Assembly (NCBI GenBank): GCA_001898785.1
Contig: MKVE01000028.1
Location: 1,017-65,016 of the forward strand
Origin: Chryseobacterium sp. 36-9
Lineage (GTDB): Bacteria > Bacteroidota > Bacteroidia > Flavobacteriales > Weeksellaceae
Direction: 5' to 3'
Length of the DNA stretch: 64,000 nt
Shown here: positions 54,464 to 61,930 of the stretch, in pieces
Numbering within the stretch: the stretch's first letter is position 1
Layout of the letters: every line of letters starts with the position of its first letter
The notes under the pieces: model-generated
What the model saw: only the letters and a program-made list of their open reading frames with translations
The model's database searches: none
What the model was told of the DNA's origin: nothing
Program-made: the position numbers and the translations under genes

Positions 54464-55795
54464 TTAGTTGATTGAAGTAATACTAGCGCCTGTGACTTCC
54501 TGGGCAGATTTGGTAACCTTAGAAGGATTTCCTCTGTATTGGATGGATGATGCCGAACTTGCGCTTGCTGTCAGACTTTCTGTTGTATTGATTTTCACAT
54601 TGGCTCCGGAAGAGGCATCTACAACCGCTGATTTGGTAACAAAATCATTTGCCGAGATAGAACTTCCGCTGCTTGCGCTGTAAACGCCGGAATCTGCTTT
54701 GCCTGCTAATTTGATAGAACTTCCGCTACTTGCTTCCAAAGCCAGAGATTTGGTTTCAAGGTTCATTTTGACATTAACACCGGAAGATACTTCCAAGGCT
54801 GTATTGGTAGAGATTTTAAACTCACCCGAAACCTGCGAACCAGATGTACAGCTTGCAGCAAAAGTTGTTTCGTTAACCGGGGTAACTGCTTTGAAAGTGG
54901 AGCCGGATTTGGTTACCAATTTTGACAATTTCGGCCCGGAAACAATCACTTTAAGACTATTGAAATTCAAGTTTTTAACGCCTTTGTTTCTCACAAAGAT
55001 TTTCAAAACACCATTTTCAACTTCTGTGATAACGTATTGTTGTTTTTCAGGTTCTACTTTTACTACTACACTTTGCTTTGGACTTTGACTAAATTCTACA
55101 TCAACACCAGATGAAGTTTCTATGCCGTTAAAAGCAGGAACATTTCTCTCGCTTCCAACATTTGACGCACCAGAATTATTTGTCGTTGTAAAAGTTGTTG
55201 TTCCTGAACCGTCAGTTATCGAATGAGTGGATGTGCTGGTCTGAGAAAATGTAGATGAATTAATGGTTTTTGCAGGATTAATAGAAGTTACATTTTGGCT
55301 CTCCTCCATCATTTTGCTCACATCATCCATAGAGATTTTTCCGTCTAGCATCATCAGAACAGAACTGTCTTCTGACATAATGTTAAGAATCAAATTATCC
55401 ATAACATTCGCTGTGATATCCTGAGCCATAAATTTGATTTTAGCATCACGGTTGTTCACGGTCACCAGTTCCTCATACTTCATATTTTTAAGAGAATTGG
55501 AAATTTCTTTCTCTATTTTTTTCTCATCTATGAGAGGATTTTTTGATGTTTCCGGTTTTTCCAGAATCAGCATTTTCAGTCCATTAACCTTGGCAAGCAA
55601 AGGCTGTATTTTACCTAATTCTTCGTCATCGATTTTAAGATTATTCAATAACTTGAACATAGGTTTTGCAATCTTGATAGAGGTCACACCTTCTGTGTCC
55701 TGATACTTATCAAAGAGCTTATTGAGTTCTTCTGTTTGTCCGAAAATATTAGTGGACAGAAGAAATAATACGATGAATATTGATATTTTTTTCAT
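54464..55795 (-). CDS. DUF4252-DUF2807 fusion protein
   Basis: This 443-aa secreted protein starts at ATG 55795 (signal MKKISIFIVLFLLSTNIFGQ; longer frames add only non-signal residues). Residues about 25-165 are DUF4252 (KNMKYEELVTVNNRDAKIKF, LMMLDGKISMDDVSKMM). A Ser/Thr-rich linker is followed by a DUF2807 (GIN) right-handed beta-helix-like domain (about 215-430, FNGIETSSGVDVEFSQSP, repeated SSGSS/SSGAN turns) as in putative autotransporter adhesin heads. The fusion joins domains that are usually separate. It is in the sigma operon, probably surface-linked. The start of the gene is 104 bp downstream of the anti-sigma gene. Confidence 0.8.
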   Translation of the reverse strand: MKKISIFIVLFLLSTNIFGQTEELNKLFDKYQDTEGVTSIKIAKPMFKLLNNLKIDDEELGKIQPLLAKVNGLKMLILEKPETSKNPLIDEKKIEKEISNSLKNMKYEELVTVNNRDAKIKFMAQDITANVMDNLILNIMSEDSSVLMMLDGKISMDDVSKMMEESQNVTSINPAKTINSSTFSQTSTSTHSITDGSGTTTFTTTNNSGASNVGSERNVPAFNGIETSSGVDVEFSQSPKQSVVVKVEPEKQQYVITEVENGVLKIFVRNKGVKNLNFNSLKVIVSGPKLSKLVTKSGSTFKAVTPVNETTFAASCTSGSQVSGEFKISTNTALEVSSGVNVKMNLETKSLALEASSGSSIKLAGKADSGVYSASSGSSISANDFVTKSAVVDASSGANVKINTTESLTASASSASSIQYRGNPSKVTKSAQEVTGASITSIN

Positions 55796-55898
55796 AATAA
55801 TTTTTGGTTGTTGTCTAAGGTCGTATGCAATCGCCATTTCGTTAGTACTATTTCAGAAGATTCGTAGATAGCGACTTCATTTTTGATTAATTAATATT

Positions 55899-56621
55899 TT
55901 AAAAATTAAGAATCCTGTAAAAATCCAATGATTGATTTTGGGCAGATTCTGCCTGATTTATGGTTTGGGTAACGTTACTTGCAAAATAATTAAAAGTATC
56001 CTCTGTTATAGCGATGGCTTCCTGCTCGTTATAGATTGGTTTTCCATTGATGATAACATAATTTGGATTATACTCCGAATCTGAGTTTACTTGATTTTGG
56101 GCTTGATTATCAGTTTTAATTGGTTTCGGCTGCTGAGAAGCGAATTGCGCTTTTGGTTGTTGATTTTCCGCTGAATTTTTCTTCTCAATCGTTTGTTTTA
56201 CTGGATGCATATCTTGTTGAGCTAAAACCGGCTGTTTAGTCTGAGTTTCTTCTACCCGAAAAGCTTTTCGCGCTTCAACTTTCTTAGGCGCTACATTATG
56301 ATTAGCAATTTGAGGTGCTATGTTCTCAGGATTGTTGAACATCCAAAGTCCTGTGATCCCCATTAAGATTACCAAACTCGCAGCCATCCAATATTGTGTG
56401 TAAGATTTCCTTTTTACAATCGGAAGCGCAATTATTTTTGGTTCTTCGGTTTTCTTTAAGAAATTGTCGAAGCTTATATCTAATTTATCCTGTTTCTCTT
56501 CATTCAGAAAAGAAAAATAGGGGTTATCACTTTCGTTTTTGAGAAACAGATGTTCTTCCGGCGTCAACTCTTCACCTTCGAAGAATCTAGATTCCCAATC
56601 CTTGTATCTGTCTGTTTTCAT
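55899..56621 (-). CDS. Putative anti-sigma factor, single-pass membrane protein
   Basis: This 240-aa protein starts at ATG 56621 (an upstream ATG at 56627 adds two residues). A short N-terminal cytoplasmic part (about 1-75) has KDWESRFFEGEELTPEE and LDISFDNFLKK, then a TM helix (about 78-96, YWMAASLVILMGITGLWMF), and a Gln/Lys-rich periplasmic part. It overlaps the ECF sigma gene by 35 bp, the classic arrangement for a cognate anti-sigma. It lacks a visible zinc HxxxCxxC motif, so it is not a ZAS-type. The binding site for sigma is inferred from context. Confidence 0.7.
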   Translation of the reverse strand: MKTDRYKDWESRFFEGEELTPEEHLFLKNESDNPYFSFLNEEKQDKLDISFDNFLKKTEEPKIIALPIVKRKSYTQYWMAASLVILMGITGLWMFNNPENIAPQIANHNVAPKKVEARKAFRVEETQTKQPVLAQQDMHPVKQTIEKKNSAENQQPKAQFASQQPKPIKTDNQAQNQVNSDSEYNPNYVIINGKPIYNEQEAIAITEDTFNYFASNVTQTINQAESAQNQSLDFYRILNF

Positions 56622-57105
56622 ATGCATAAAGTTTGTTAATTGATTCTTTCACTTTTTGTCTGGCTCGCATCAGGTTCACGCGGACTGCGTTTTCCTCCAT
56701 CTCCATAATTTCCGAAATCTCCGAAATCTCATATTCCTCGACATCTTTTAAGTGAATGACCATTTTTTGTTTCTCTGGCAGTTGGTTAATAAATCCCAAA
56801 ATCTGCTCTCTCATATTATTGGTTTCTATCTGATAAAGTTCTGACTGATGTCTCGTCTGGCTTGCAAACCCGAGTTTCACTTCGTGATGTTTCAGGCGAT
56901 TCAGACATTCATTTTTTACACTTCGCAGGGCAAAACCTTTCAGATTTTCCACAACCAACAGTTCTTCTTTTTTTTGCCAGAATTTCATCATCAGATCCAT
57001 TACAACATCTTCGGCTTCATCCGCGCTCATCAAAAACTTTTTCGCAAAACGATACATCTCATCCTTGAGAATATATACCGTTTGTTTAAAAATTTCCTGA
57101 GTCAT
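56587..57105 (-). CDS. ECF sigma-70 family factor
   Basis: This 172-aa protein has sigma-2 (about 10-75: YRFAKKFLMSADEAEDVVMD and LMMKFWQKK) and sigma-4 (about 105-160: LPEKQKMVIHLKDVEEYEIS, NAVRVNLMRARQKVKESIN). It heads a four-gene operon with the anti-sigma, DUF4252-DUF2807 and DUF4252 genes, so it likely controls its own operon and other envelope genes. A perfect 13-bp inverted repeat lies just upstream (57123-57155). Confidence 0.92.
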   Translation of the reverse strand: MTQEIFKQTVYILKDEMYRFAKKFLMSADEAEDVVMDLMMKFWQKKEELLVVENLKGFALRSVKNECLNRLKHHEVKLGFASQTRHQSELYQIETNNMREQILGFINQLPEKQKMVIHLKDVEEYEISEISEIMEMEENAVRVNLMRARQKVKESINKLYAYENRQIQGLGI

Positions 57106-57122
57106 AGATTTCAGTTTAATGT

Positions 57123-57155
57123 GTAAGTTTCAAAATGTTAGCTTTTGAAACTTAC
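57123..57155. promoter_or_regulatory. Perfect 13-bp inverted repeat upstream of the ECF sigma gene
   Basis: GTAAGTTTCAAAA (57123-57135) and TTTTGAAACTTAC (57143-57155) flank a 7-nt loop, 18-50 bp before the start codon. It could be an operator for a dimeric regulator or a hairpin in the mRNA leader. It is not followed by a T run on the minus strand. Confidence 0.55.
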
Positions 57156-57364
57156 TATTTCTTGGTTGTTTAAAAGTAAGACATTTTGGAATTACAAATT
57201 ATTACATCAAAAATAAAAAAAGAACCTTAATAATTATTAAAGTTCTGATAATCAAATTATTATTTTATATAATATTTTTAAGTTTTTCTCGTTACCTGTA
57301 TTTTAATTACAATTTTTTTTATGTTGAACAGCTCTTTTTCTGTTATTGAGATTGTGCAAAAGTT

Positions 57365-57440
57365 CTTTAGATTGCTTCATTTCACTCGCAATGACAGAAA
57401 AAAGCGGGAACCCTTCGACAAGCTCAGGATAAACTACAGG
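57365..57440. repeat. Two dispersed repeat signatures in the intergenic gap
   Basis: Within the 358-bp gap, 57370-57401 (agattgcttcatttcactcg, then caatgacag) and 57413-57432 (ccttcgacaagctcaggat) match short, multi-copy intergenic sequences I recall from Bacteroidota and other bacteria. The rest of the gap, about 57160-57360, is AT-rich and holds no gene I can see. Confidence 0.45.
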
Positions 57441-57463
57441 CGGATAAAGGCGCCCAGGTAATT

Positions 57464-58720
57464 CTATAATTCGCCGTTTCCTGCAGACGCTGTGTCTTTT
57501 TCTGCGCCAGCTGGATTCATTGTCTTATTGAATTTTTCCATTTCGAAAGGGAAATTTTCAAACAATCCGGATAATGATAATGCGGAATAAACTCTTTGTG
57601 AGTACTTGTTTCCAATGGCGATTATCGTCACTTTTGATTTCAGAAGATGCGCAAAGACCGAATTGGTGCCGTGCCACCAACCATTGTGATAAGTCAGTTT
57701 TTCACCGTTATCAAATTCCTTCATTCGGAAACCGAGACCATAATTGTTGATTCCTTTTTTCTCGTTGCTGTACGATTCGAAGATTTTGTTGGCCAATTCA
57801 GGCTTTAGGAAATCTTTTGAAAATAACGCAACTGAAAAATTAAGTAAATCTTTTGGCGTTGTGTAAACGTTTTTGTCGCCATAGATCAAATCAAGATTTC
57901 CTAAAGGATATAATCTGAAGCCACTGTAAAATGATTGTGAAGCCGTTGGAATATCTTTCTTCTGGAATATAAAGGTATGATTCATTTTCAAAGGTTTGAA
58001 AACAATTTCCTGCATCGCTTCTGGAAAGGGCGTTGCGGTCACTTTTTCTACAATCAACGCCAGTAAAGCAAAGTTGGTGTTGCAATACATAAAACCCGTG
58101 TTGGAAAGCCTTGCCAGTTCCGGCTTGTATTTAATCAACATGTCCAAAACATCCTGATTGGTTAGGAATTCTTTCTTCAATTCTTCCGGAGCAGGTTTGA
58201 TGCCTTGGTCAAAATGTTCATATTTTGGAAGTCCGCTTCTCTGTGACAACAAACTGAAAACCGTAATATCTTTATATGGAAACTTTGGGAAAAACTTGGT
58301 CAAATCATCTTCCAATTTCAGTTTTCCACCTTCAACCAATTTCAAAACAGCCATTGCTGTCATCGTCTTGCTAACCGAAGCTACGTGAAGCGGCGTATTT
58401 TCATCAATTGGCATTTGCTTATTTTCTCTGCCAAAACCTCTATATTTTTCGAAGATAATCTTATCGCCTTTTGCAACAAGAATTCCGCCGCTTAAGTCAC
58501 CTTGTTCCCAGATTTTCTGATAATAATTATTGATGAGCGGAAGAATTGTGGATTGGTTTTCTAAAGTAGATTCTGCCGGAGTAAATACTTTGGACAGATC
58601 AACATTGCCATAATTAGGAAGTTTGGATTGGTAAATCTCTGCTGTTTCTTCTTTTTCTTTTTTGCAGGAATAAATAGATGCAACTGCTAAACCGACTGTA
58701 ATTATTTTTCTAAAATTCAT
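57464..58720 (-). CDS. Serine hydrolase lipoprotein of the class C beta-lactamase / DD-peptidase family
   Basis: This 418-aa protein has a lipobox (SIYSCKK, Cys19), so it is a lipoprotein. The three motifs of the family are present: S115-V-S-K118 (nucleophile Ser), Y212-C-N214, and HNGWWHG in place of KTG. The core LHVASVSKTMTAMAVLKLVEGG is typical. Absence of a strict KTG suggests an esterase or peptidase rather than a penicillin-hydrolysing enzyme. It lies in the periplasm or outer surface. Its substrate is not known; the C-terminus (AEKDTASAGNGEL) is low-complexity. Confidence 0.85.
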   Translation of the reverse strand: MNFRKIITVGLAVASIYSCKKEKEETAEIYQSKLPNYGNVDLSKVFTPAESTLENQSTILPLINNYYQKIWEQGDLSGGILVAKGDKIIFEKYRGFGRENKQMPIDENTPLHVASVSKTMTAMAVLKLVEGGKLKLEDDLTKFFPKFPYKDITVFSLLSQRSGLPKYEHFDQGIKPAPEELKKEFLTNQDVLDMLIKYKPELARLSNTGFMYCNTNFALLALIVEKVTATPFPEAMQEIVFKPLKMNHTFIFQKKDIPTASQSFYSGFRLYPLGNLDLIYGDKNVYTTPKDLLNFSVALFSKDFLKPELANKIFESYSNEKKGINNYGLGFRMKEFDNGEKLTYHNGWWHGTNSVFAHLLKSKVTIIAIGNKYSQRVYSALSLSGLFENFPFEMEKFNKTMNPAGAEKDTASAGNGEL

Positions 58721-58816
58721 TTACCAACTCTTAAGGAAGCGCAATTTAACATAAAATGATTTTTTATAGATCACTGATTTTCTTAAGAATTGTTAAATGT
58801 GGAGAAAAATATAAAA

Positions 58817-59749
58817 TTAATTTGCGAAATTATCTACAATCTTATCAACAATCACCTGAGCCAATTTCTCCTTACTCTGATGTGTCCAACCTCCAATATG
58901 TGGCGTAATAATCACTTTTTCGGAATCTAATAAATATTTCAGATCCTGATTTTCTGTTTCCAGATTTTCAAAAGATGACTTTTCGTATTCCAAAACATCC
59001 AGACAAGCACCTAAAACTTTACCCGCTTCAATAGCTTGTACTAAGGCTTTAGTTTTTAAATTTTTTCCACGAGCGGTGTTCACAAAATAGAAATTCTTTT
59101 CCATTTTAGAAATGAATTCTTCATCAATCAAATAATTAGTTTCATCTGTCAACGGAATATGAAGACTCAGAATATCAGCTCTTTTCTGAAGTTCTTCCAA
59201 AGAAACCTGCTTTGCAAATTCATCGGAAAGATCAGGCAAAATATCGTAGAAAATAACTTCAACACCAAAACCCGAAAGTCTTTTCGCCGTGGCTTTTCCC
59301 ATATTTCCGTAGCCAATGATTCCGAAGGTTTTTCCTAGCAACTCGTCACCTCGGTTTTCTTCCCGTTTCCAGATTCCGTCCTTGACCTCGTTGGAAGCGA
59401 TAAATAATCGGTTCATCAGAATCAACAACATCCCGACAACGTGTTCTGCAACAGAATCGCGGTTTCCCTCCGGCGAATTAATCAATTTAATTCCTAAACT
59501 TTCGGCTGTTTCAATATCGATATTTTCCATTCCTGCGCCTACTCTTGCAATGAACTTAAGATGAGAAGCTTTGGTCAAAAAATTCTTATCCAATGGAATT
59601 CGGCTCCGGATGATGATTCCTTCGTAATTCCGGATTTTTTCCAAAACTTCATCATAGCTGGAAGTATAATCTGCATCGAAAACAAAACCTTTTCCGGAAA
59701 GCTGTTGCTCTATCAATGGATGATTGGTGTCTAATAATAAGATTCGCAT
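58817..59749 (-). CDS. D-2-hydroxyacid dehydrogenase (SerA-like)
   Basis: This 310-aa NAD-dependent enzyme has a catalytic domain split by the cofactor domain. Motifs are ARVGAGMENID in the first part, G146-Y-G-N-M-G151 (cofactor), D169 after the second beta strand (NAD preference), NTARG (substrate Arg), VLEYEKS (catalytic Glu near DVLE) and PHIGGWTHQS (catalytic His). It resembles 3-phosphoglycerate dehydrogenase without the ACT domain. Serine biosynthesis is the likely role but substrates vary. It is a single gene. Confidence 0.85.
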   Translation of the reverse strand: MRILLLDTNHPLIEQQLSGKGFVFDADYTSSYDEVLEKIRNYEGIIIRSRIPLDKNFLTKASHLKFIARVGAGMENIDIETAESLGIKLINSPEGNRDSVAEHVVGMLLILMNRLFIASNEVKDGIWKREENRGDELLGKTFGIIGYGNMGKATAKRLSGFGVEVIFYDILPDLSDEFAKQVSLEELQKRADILSLHIPLTDETNYLIDEEFISKMEKNFYFVNTARGKNLKTKALVQAIEAGKVLGACLDVLEYEKSSFENLETENQDLKYLLDSEKVIITPHIGGWTHQSKEKLAQVIVDKIVDNFAN

Positions 59750-59795
59750 TTTGGATTATATGATAATTTATAGTTGATAAGTGATAAAAAAAGAA

Positions 59796-59815
59796 ACGGA
59801 AGAAAAATCTTCCGT
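59796..59815 (-). terminator. Terminator of the thioesterase gene
   Basis: ACGGAAGA pairs with TCTTCCGT, 4-nt loop, and T-rich sequence on the minus strand downstream of the stop at 59822. Confidence 0.6.
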
Positions 59816-59821
59816 CGTAAT

Positions 59822-60349
59822 TTATATTTCGATTTCTCCTGCAAACAATTTTTTCAGTTCTACAGAATCTGCCGGTTTCATTCTTCCGGAAAGAATCAGT
59901 GATAATTCTTTTCTTCTGAGCGCCGCATCAAAACGTTTTACTTCTTCTTCAGTTTCCGGCTCGATCGCAGGAATTGGAATCGGACGATTGAACTCATCCA
60001 CAGCAACAAACGTATAAATACCTTCGTTGGTATGGATTTTTGTCTGATTGATTGGGTCGTCCAGCCACACGTCCACATAAATCTCCATTGATGTCGAAAA
60101 TGCCCTGGAAACCTTGGATTCCAAAACCACAATTCCACCTTCCGGAATCGGATGATTGAAAGAGACATGATTCACAGATGCCGTCACCACTCTTCTTTCG
60201 CAATGTCTTGTTGCCGAGATAGAAGCTGCTCTGTCCATTCTTGACAATAGCTCGCCTCCGAAAAGATTTCTTAATGAATTGGTTTCGTTGGGCAAGACAA
60301 TGTTCGTCATTACCGTAAGGCTATCTATTGGTTTTTTGGATTTTTGCAT
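59822..60349 (-). CDS. Hotdog-fold acyl-CoA thioesterase
   Basis: This 175-aa cytosolic protein matches the YciA/ACOT hotdog group: PNETNSLRNLFGGELLSRMD with the ligand-binding GG, RAASISATRHCERRVVTASV, HPIPEGGIVVLESKV and a final YTFVAVDEFNRP. It hydrolyses acyl-CoA esters to free acid and CoA. It overlaps the next gene upstream by 29 bp, so the two are translationally coupled. Confidence 0.88.
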   Translation of the reverse strand: MQKSKKPIDSLTVMTNIVLPNETNSLRNLFGGELLSRMDRAASISATRHCERRVVTASVNHVSFNHPIPEGGIVVLESKVSRAFSTSMEIYVDVWLDDPINQTKIHTNEGIYTFVAVDEFNRPIPIPAIEPETEEEVKRFDAALRRKELSLILSGRMKPADSVELKKLFAGEIEI

Positions 60350-60998
60350 TCGTTGTCGGTTTTATACTATCTATTTTTATTGAATCTTGTTTGGGAACGA
60401 CCAAAACTTTTGGTTTTTCAACTGTCTTGATAAGCTGTTTTGCCGGGATGTTTGATGATCTTCCAAATATCAATTCCTGGTCTCCAAAGAGAAATAATGC
60501 TGCAGCTCCAATAATAATTATACTTAGAAAAGTCCAAATAACACCTTTATTGAAACTGTAATCTTCTGTGAAACTATTTTTTGACTTTAAAGTTTTGAGA
60601 TGCTGCAAATCCACTTTTTCAAAACCAAAAACATCGTCATCATTATCTGTTACTTTAACAACCTTATTTTCTTCGTTTAATTGATATTGACCAAGATTTT
60701 CTAGATTAAGAACATTCTCTGTCTGTAATTTTTGAATCCAATTTGCCACTTCGTTTTTCAGGTTCATCTGAACTATAAAAAGGTTTGTATTGGTTTCGTC
60801 AGCAATATATTTCGCTAACTGATTGTCATAACCAGACGGTTCATATTCGAAAGTGACAGTTTCCTTCGGAGGAATAATAATAGAATTTTCTGCATCAATT
60901 TTAGCAGATTCTCTGTTAAGCTGGAAAATGCCAAACTCAGGAACTTCTGCCCTATTATGCTTCAGAAGATATTGATATAAAAGATATTCAAAATTCAT
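60321..60998 (-). CDS. Membrane protein with HU-CCDC81-like N-terminal domain
   Basis: This 225-aa protein starts at ATG 60998 (GTG at 61004 possible). Residues about 1-120 resemble the prokaryotic HU-CCDC81 domain: LLYQYLLKHNRAEVPEFGIF and VANWIQKLQTENVLNLENLGQY, present in SPOR-like flavobacterial proteins. A single TM helix (about 149-171) follows, then a basic periplasmic tail of about 50 residues. No SPOR domain is seen, so it may be a truncated relative. The role may be in cell division, but this is inferred from the related family only. Confidence 0.65.
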   Translation of the reverse strand: MNFEYLLYQYLLKHNRAEVPEFGIFQLNRESAKIDAENSIIIPPKETVTFEYEPSGYDNQLAKYIADETNTNLFIVQMNLKNEVANWIQKLQTENVLNLENLGQYQLNEENKVVKVTDNDDDVFGFEKVDLQHLKTLKSKNSFTEDYSFNKGVIWTFLSIIIIGAAALFLFGDQELIFGRSSNIPAKQLIKTVEKPKVLVVPKQDSIKIDSIKPTTNAKIQKTNR

Positions 60999-61038
60999 CG
61001 CCACAAAACTACATAATTTTTGATGTTAAAGAAAATAT

Positions 61039-61066
61039 AAAAGGTTGCTTTTTACAGCAACCTTTT
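61039..61066 (-). terminator. Terminator of the small T9SS cargo gene
   Basis: Eleven-base arms AAAAGGTTGCT and AGCAACCTTTT. It lies 24 bp beyond the stop at 61090. Confidence 0.75.
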
Positions 61067-61089
61067 GATTTGATATGAATTAATTAAAG

Positions 61090-61773
61090 TTAGTAAGAAA
61101 ATTTCACCGCTTCTGAAATAGCATTCCCGGAAATTGTCATCAGATACATTCCTTTTTGAGAAAGACTGAGATCAATAGGGTTTCCGTTGGCGTTCACTTT
61201 CAGGTTTTTTATAACCTTTCCTCCAAAATCATAGACCGTAATATCCAGATTCCCTTTTGCCGAAGTGAATAATTTCCCGGCTGCAACCTGAGATTTGGTT
61301 TTACCATTAACATCCGCTACAGCTAAACTTGAAATAGTGGAAGGTGTAAAACCGTAACTAGTTCCCAACTTATCAGCTGTCTGATGTCCACCGTTACCTG
61401 CAGGAGCTTCTGTAAAAAGAAACCTCAATTCATTCACTTTAGTTCCGGGCGGCAAAACACCTCCTGTATTATTAAAATTATGGGTATTCAGGTTAATTGT
61501 TCCCGAATAATTCGTCCCATCCCAGTTAAGTGTTGTTGTAATATTACTCCAGGCATCATTAAATGTTCCGCTTGGTGTTGTATCCCCGGGATTTATAAAC
61601 AGATAAACACCGATAGGTTGACTAAATGGGTCATAAAATGCCCACCCATTTGCAGAATCATTGTAAGTCATAGTATAAACACCTTCTGATGTTTTTACAA
61701 TTTTTAAAAGTGCTTGTGCAGAAAGCGTCATACCTGCCAATACTGCAAGCATCAGAGAATAGATTTTTTTCAT
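61090..61773 (-). CDS. Small secreted protein with T9SS-type C-terminal domain
   Basis: This 227-aa protein has a signal peptide (about 1-19, cut near LSAQA), a beta-rich middle (about 25-145, LLKIVKTSEGVYTMTYN and GTFNDAWSNITTTLNWDG) and a C-terminal segment (about 150-227, ITVYDFGGKVIKNLKVN ... GMYLMTISG) like the type A sorting fold, though it ends EAVKFSY rather than in lysines. No known enzyme motif. It is likely released or displayed at the surface, function unknown. Confidence 0.75.
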   Translation of the reverse strand: MKKIYSLMLAVLAGMTLSAQALLKIVKTSEGVYTMTYNDSANGWAFYDPFSQPIGVYLFINPGDTTPSGTFNDAWSNITTTLNWDGTNYSGTINLNTHNFNNTGGVLPPGTKVNELRFLFTEAPAGNGGHQTADKLGTSYGFTPSTISSLAVADVNGKTKSQVAAGKLFTSAKGNLDITVYDFGGKVIKNLKVNANGNPIDLSLSQKGMYLMTISGNAISEAVKFSY

Positions 61774-61930
61774 AGATGTAAATTTTTAAGGTCTATATTT
61801 GATTTTAATTAATTTTTTGTCAAACAATTAAAATCCTTGTAAATCTAATATTAATTTTAAGTTAACAAGAAAAAATTTACTCCAAGACCTTAAAAACAAC
61901 ATAACTAATTAATAATCAGTGTGAAAATTT

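Noticed and set aside
54464-55300. Plus-strand open frames inside the DUF2807 gene
   Set aside because: They are shadows of the Ser/Thr/Gly-rich minus-strand coding sequence and have no signal or family match.
57123-57155. Intrinsic terminator
   Set aside because: No T run follows the hairpin on the minus strand, and it lies upstream of, not after, a gene there.
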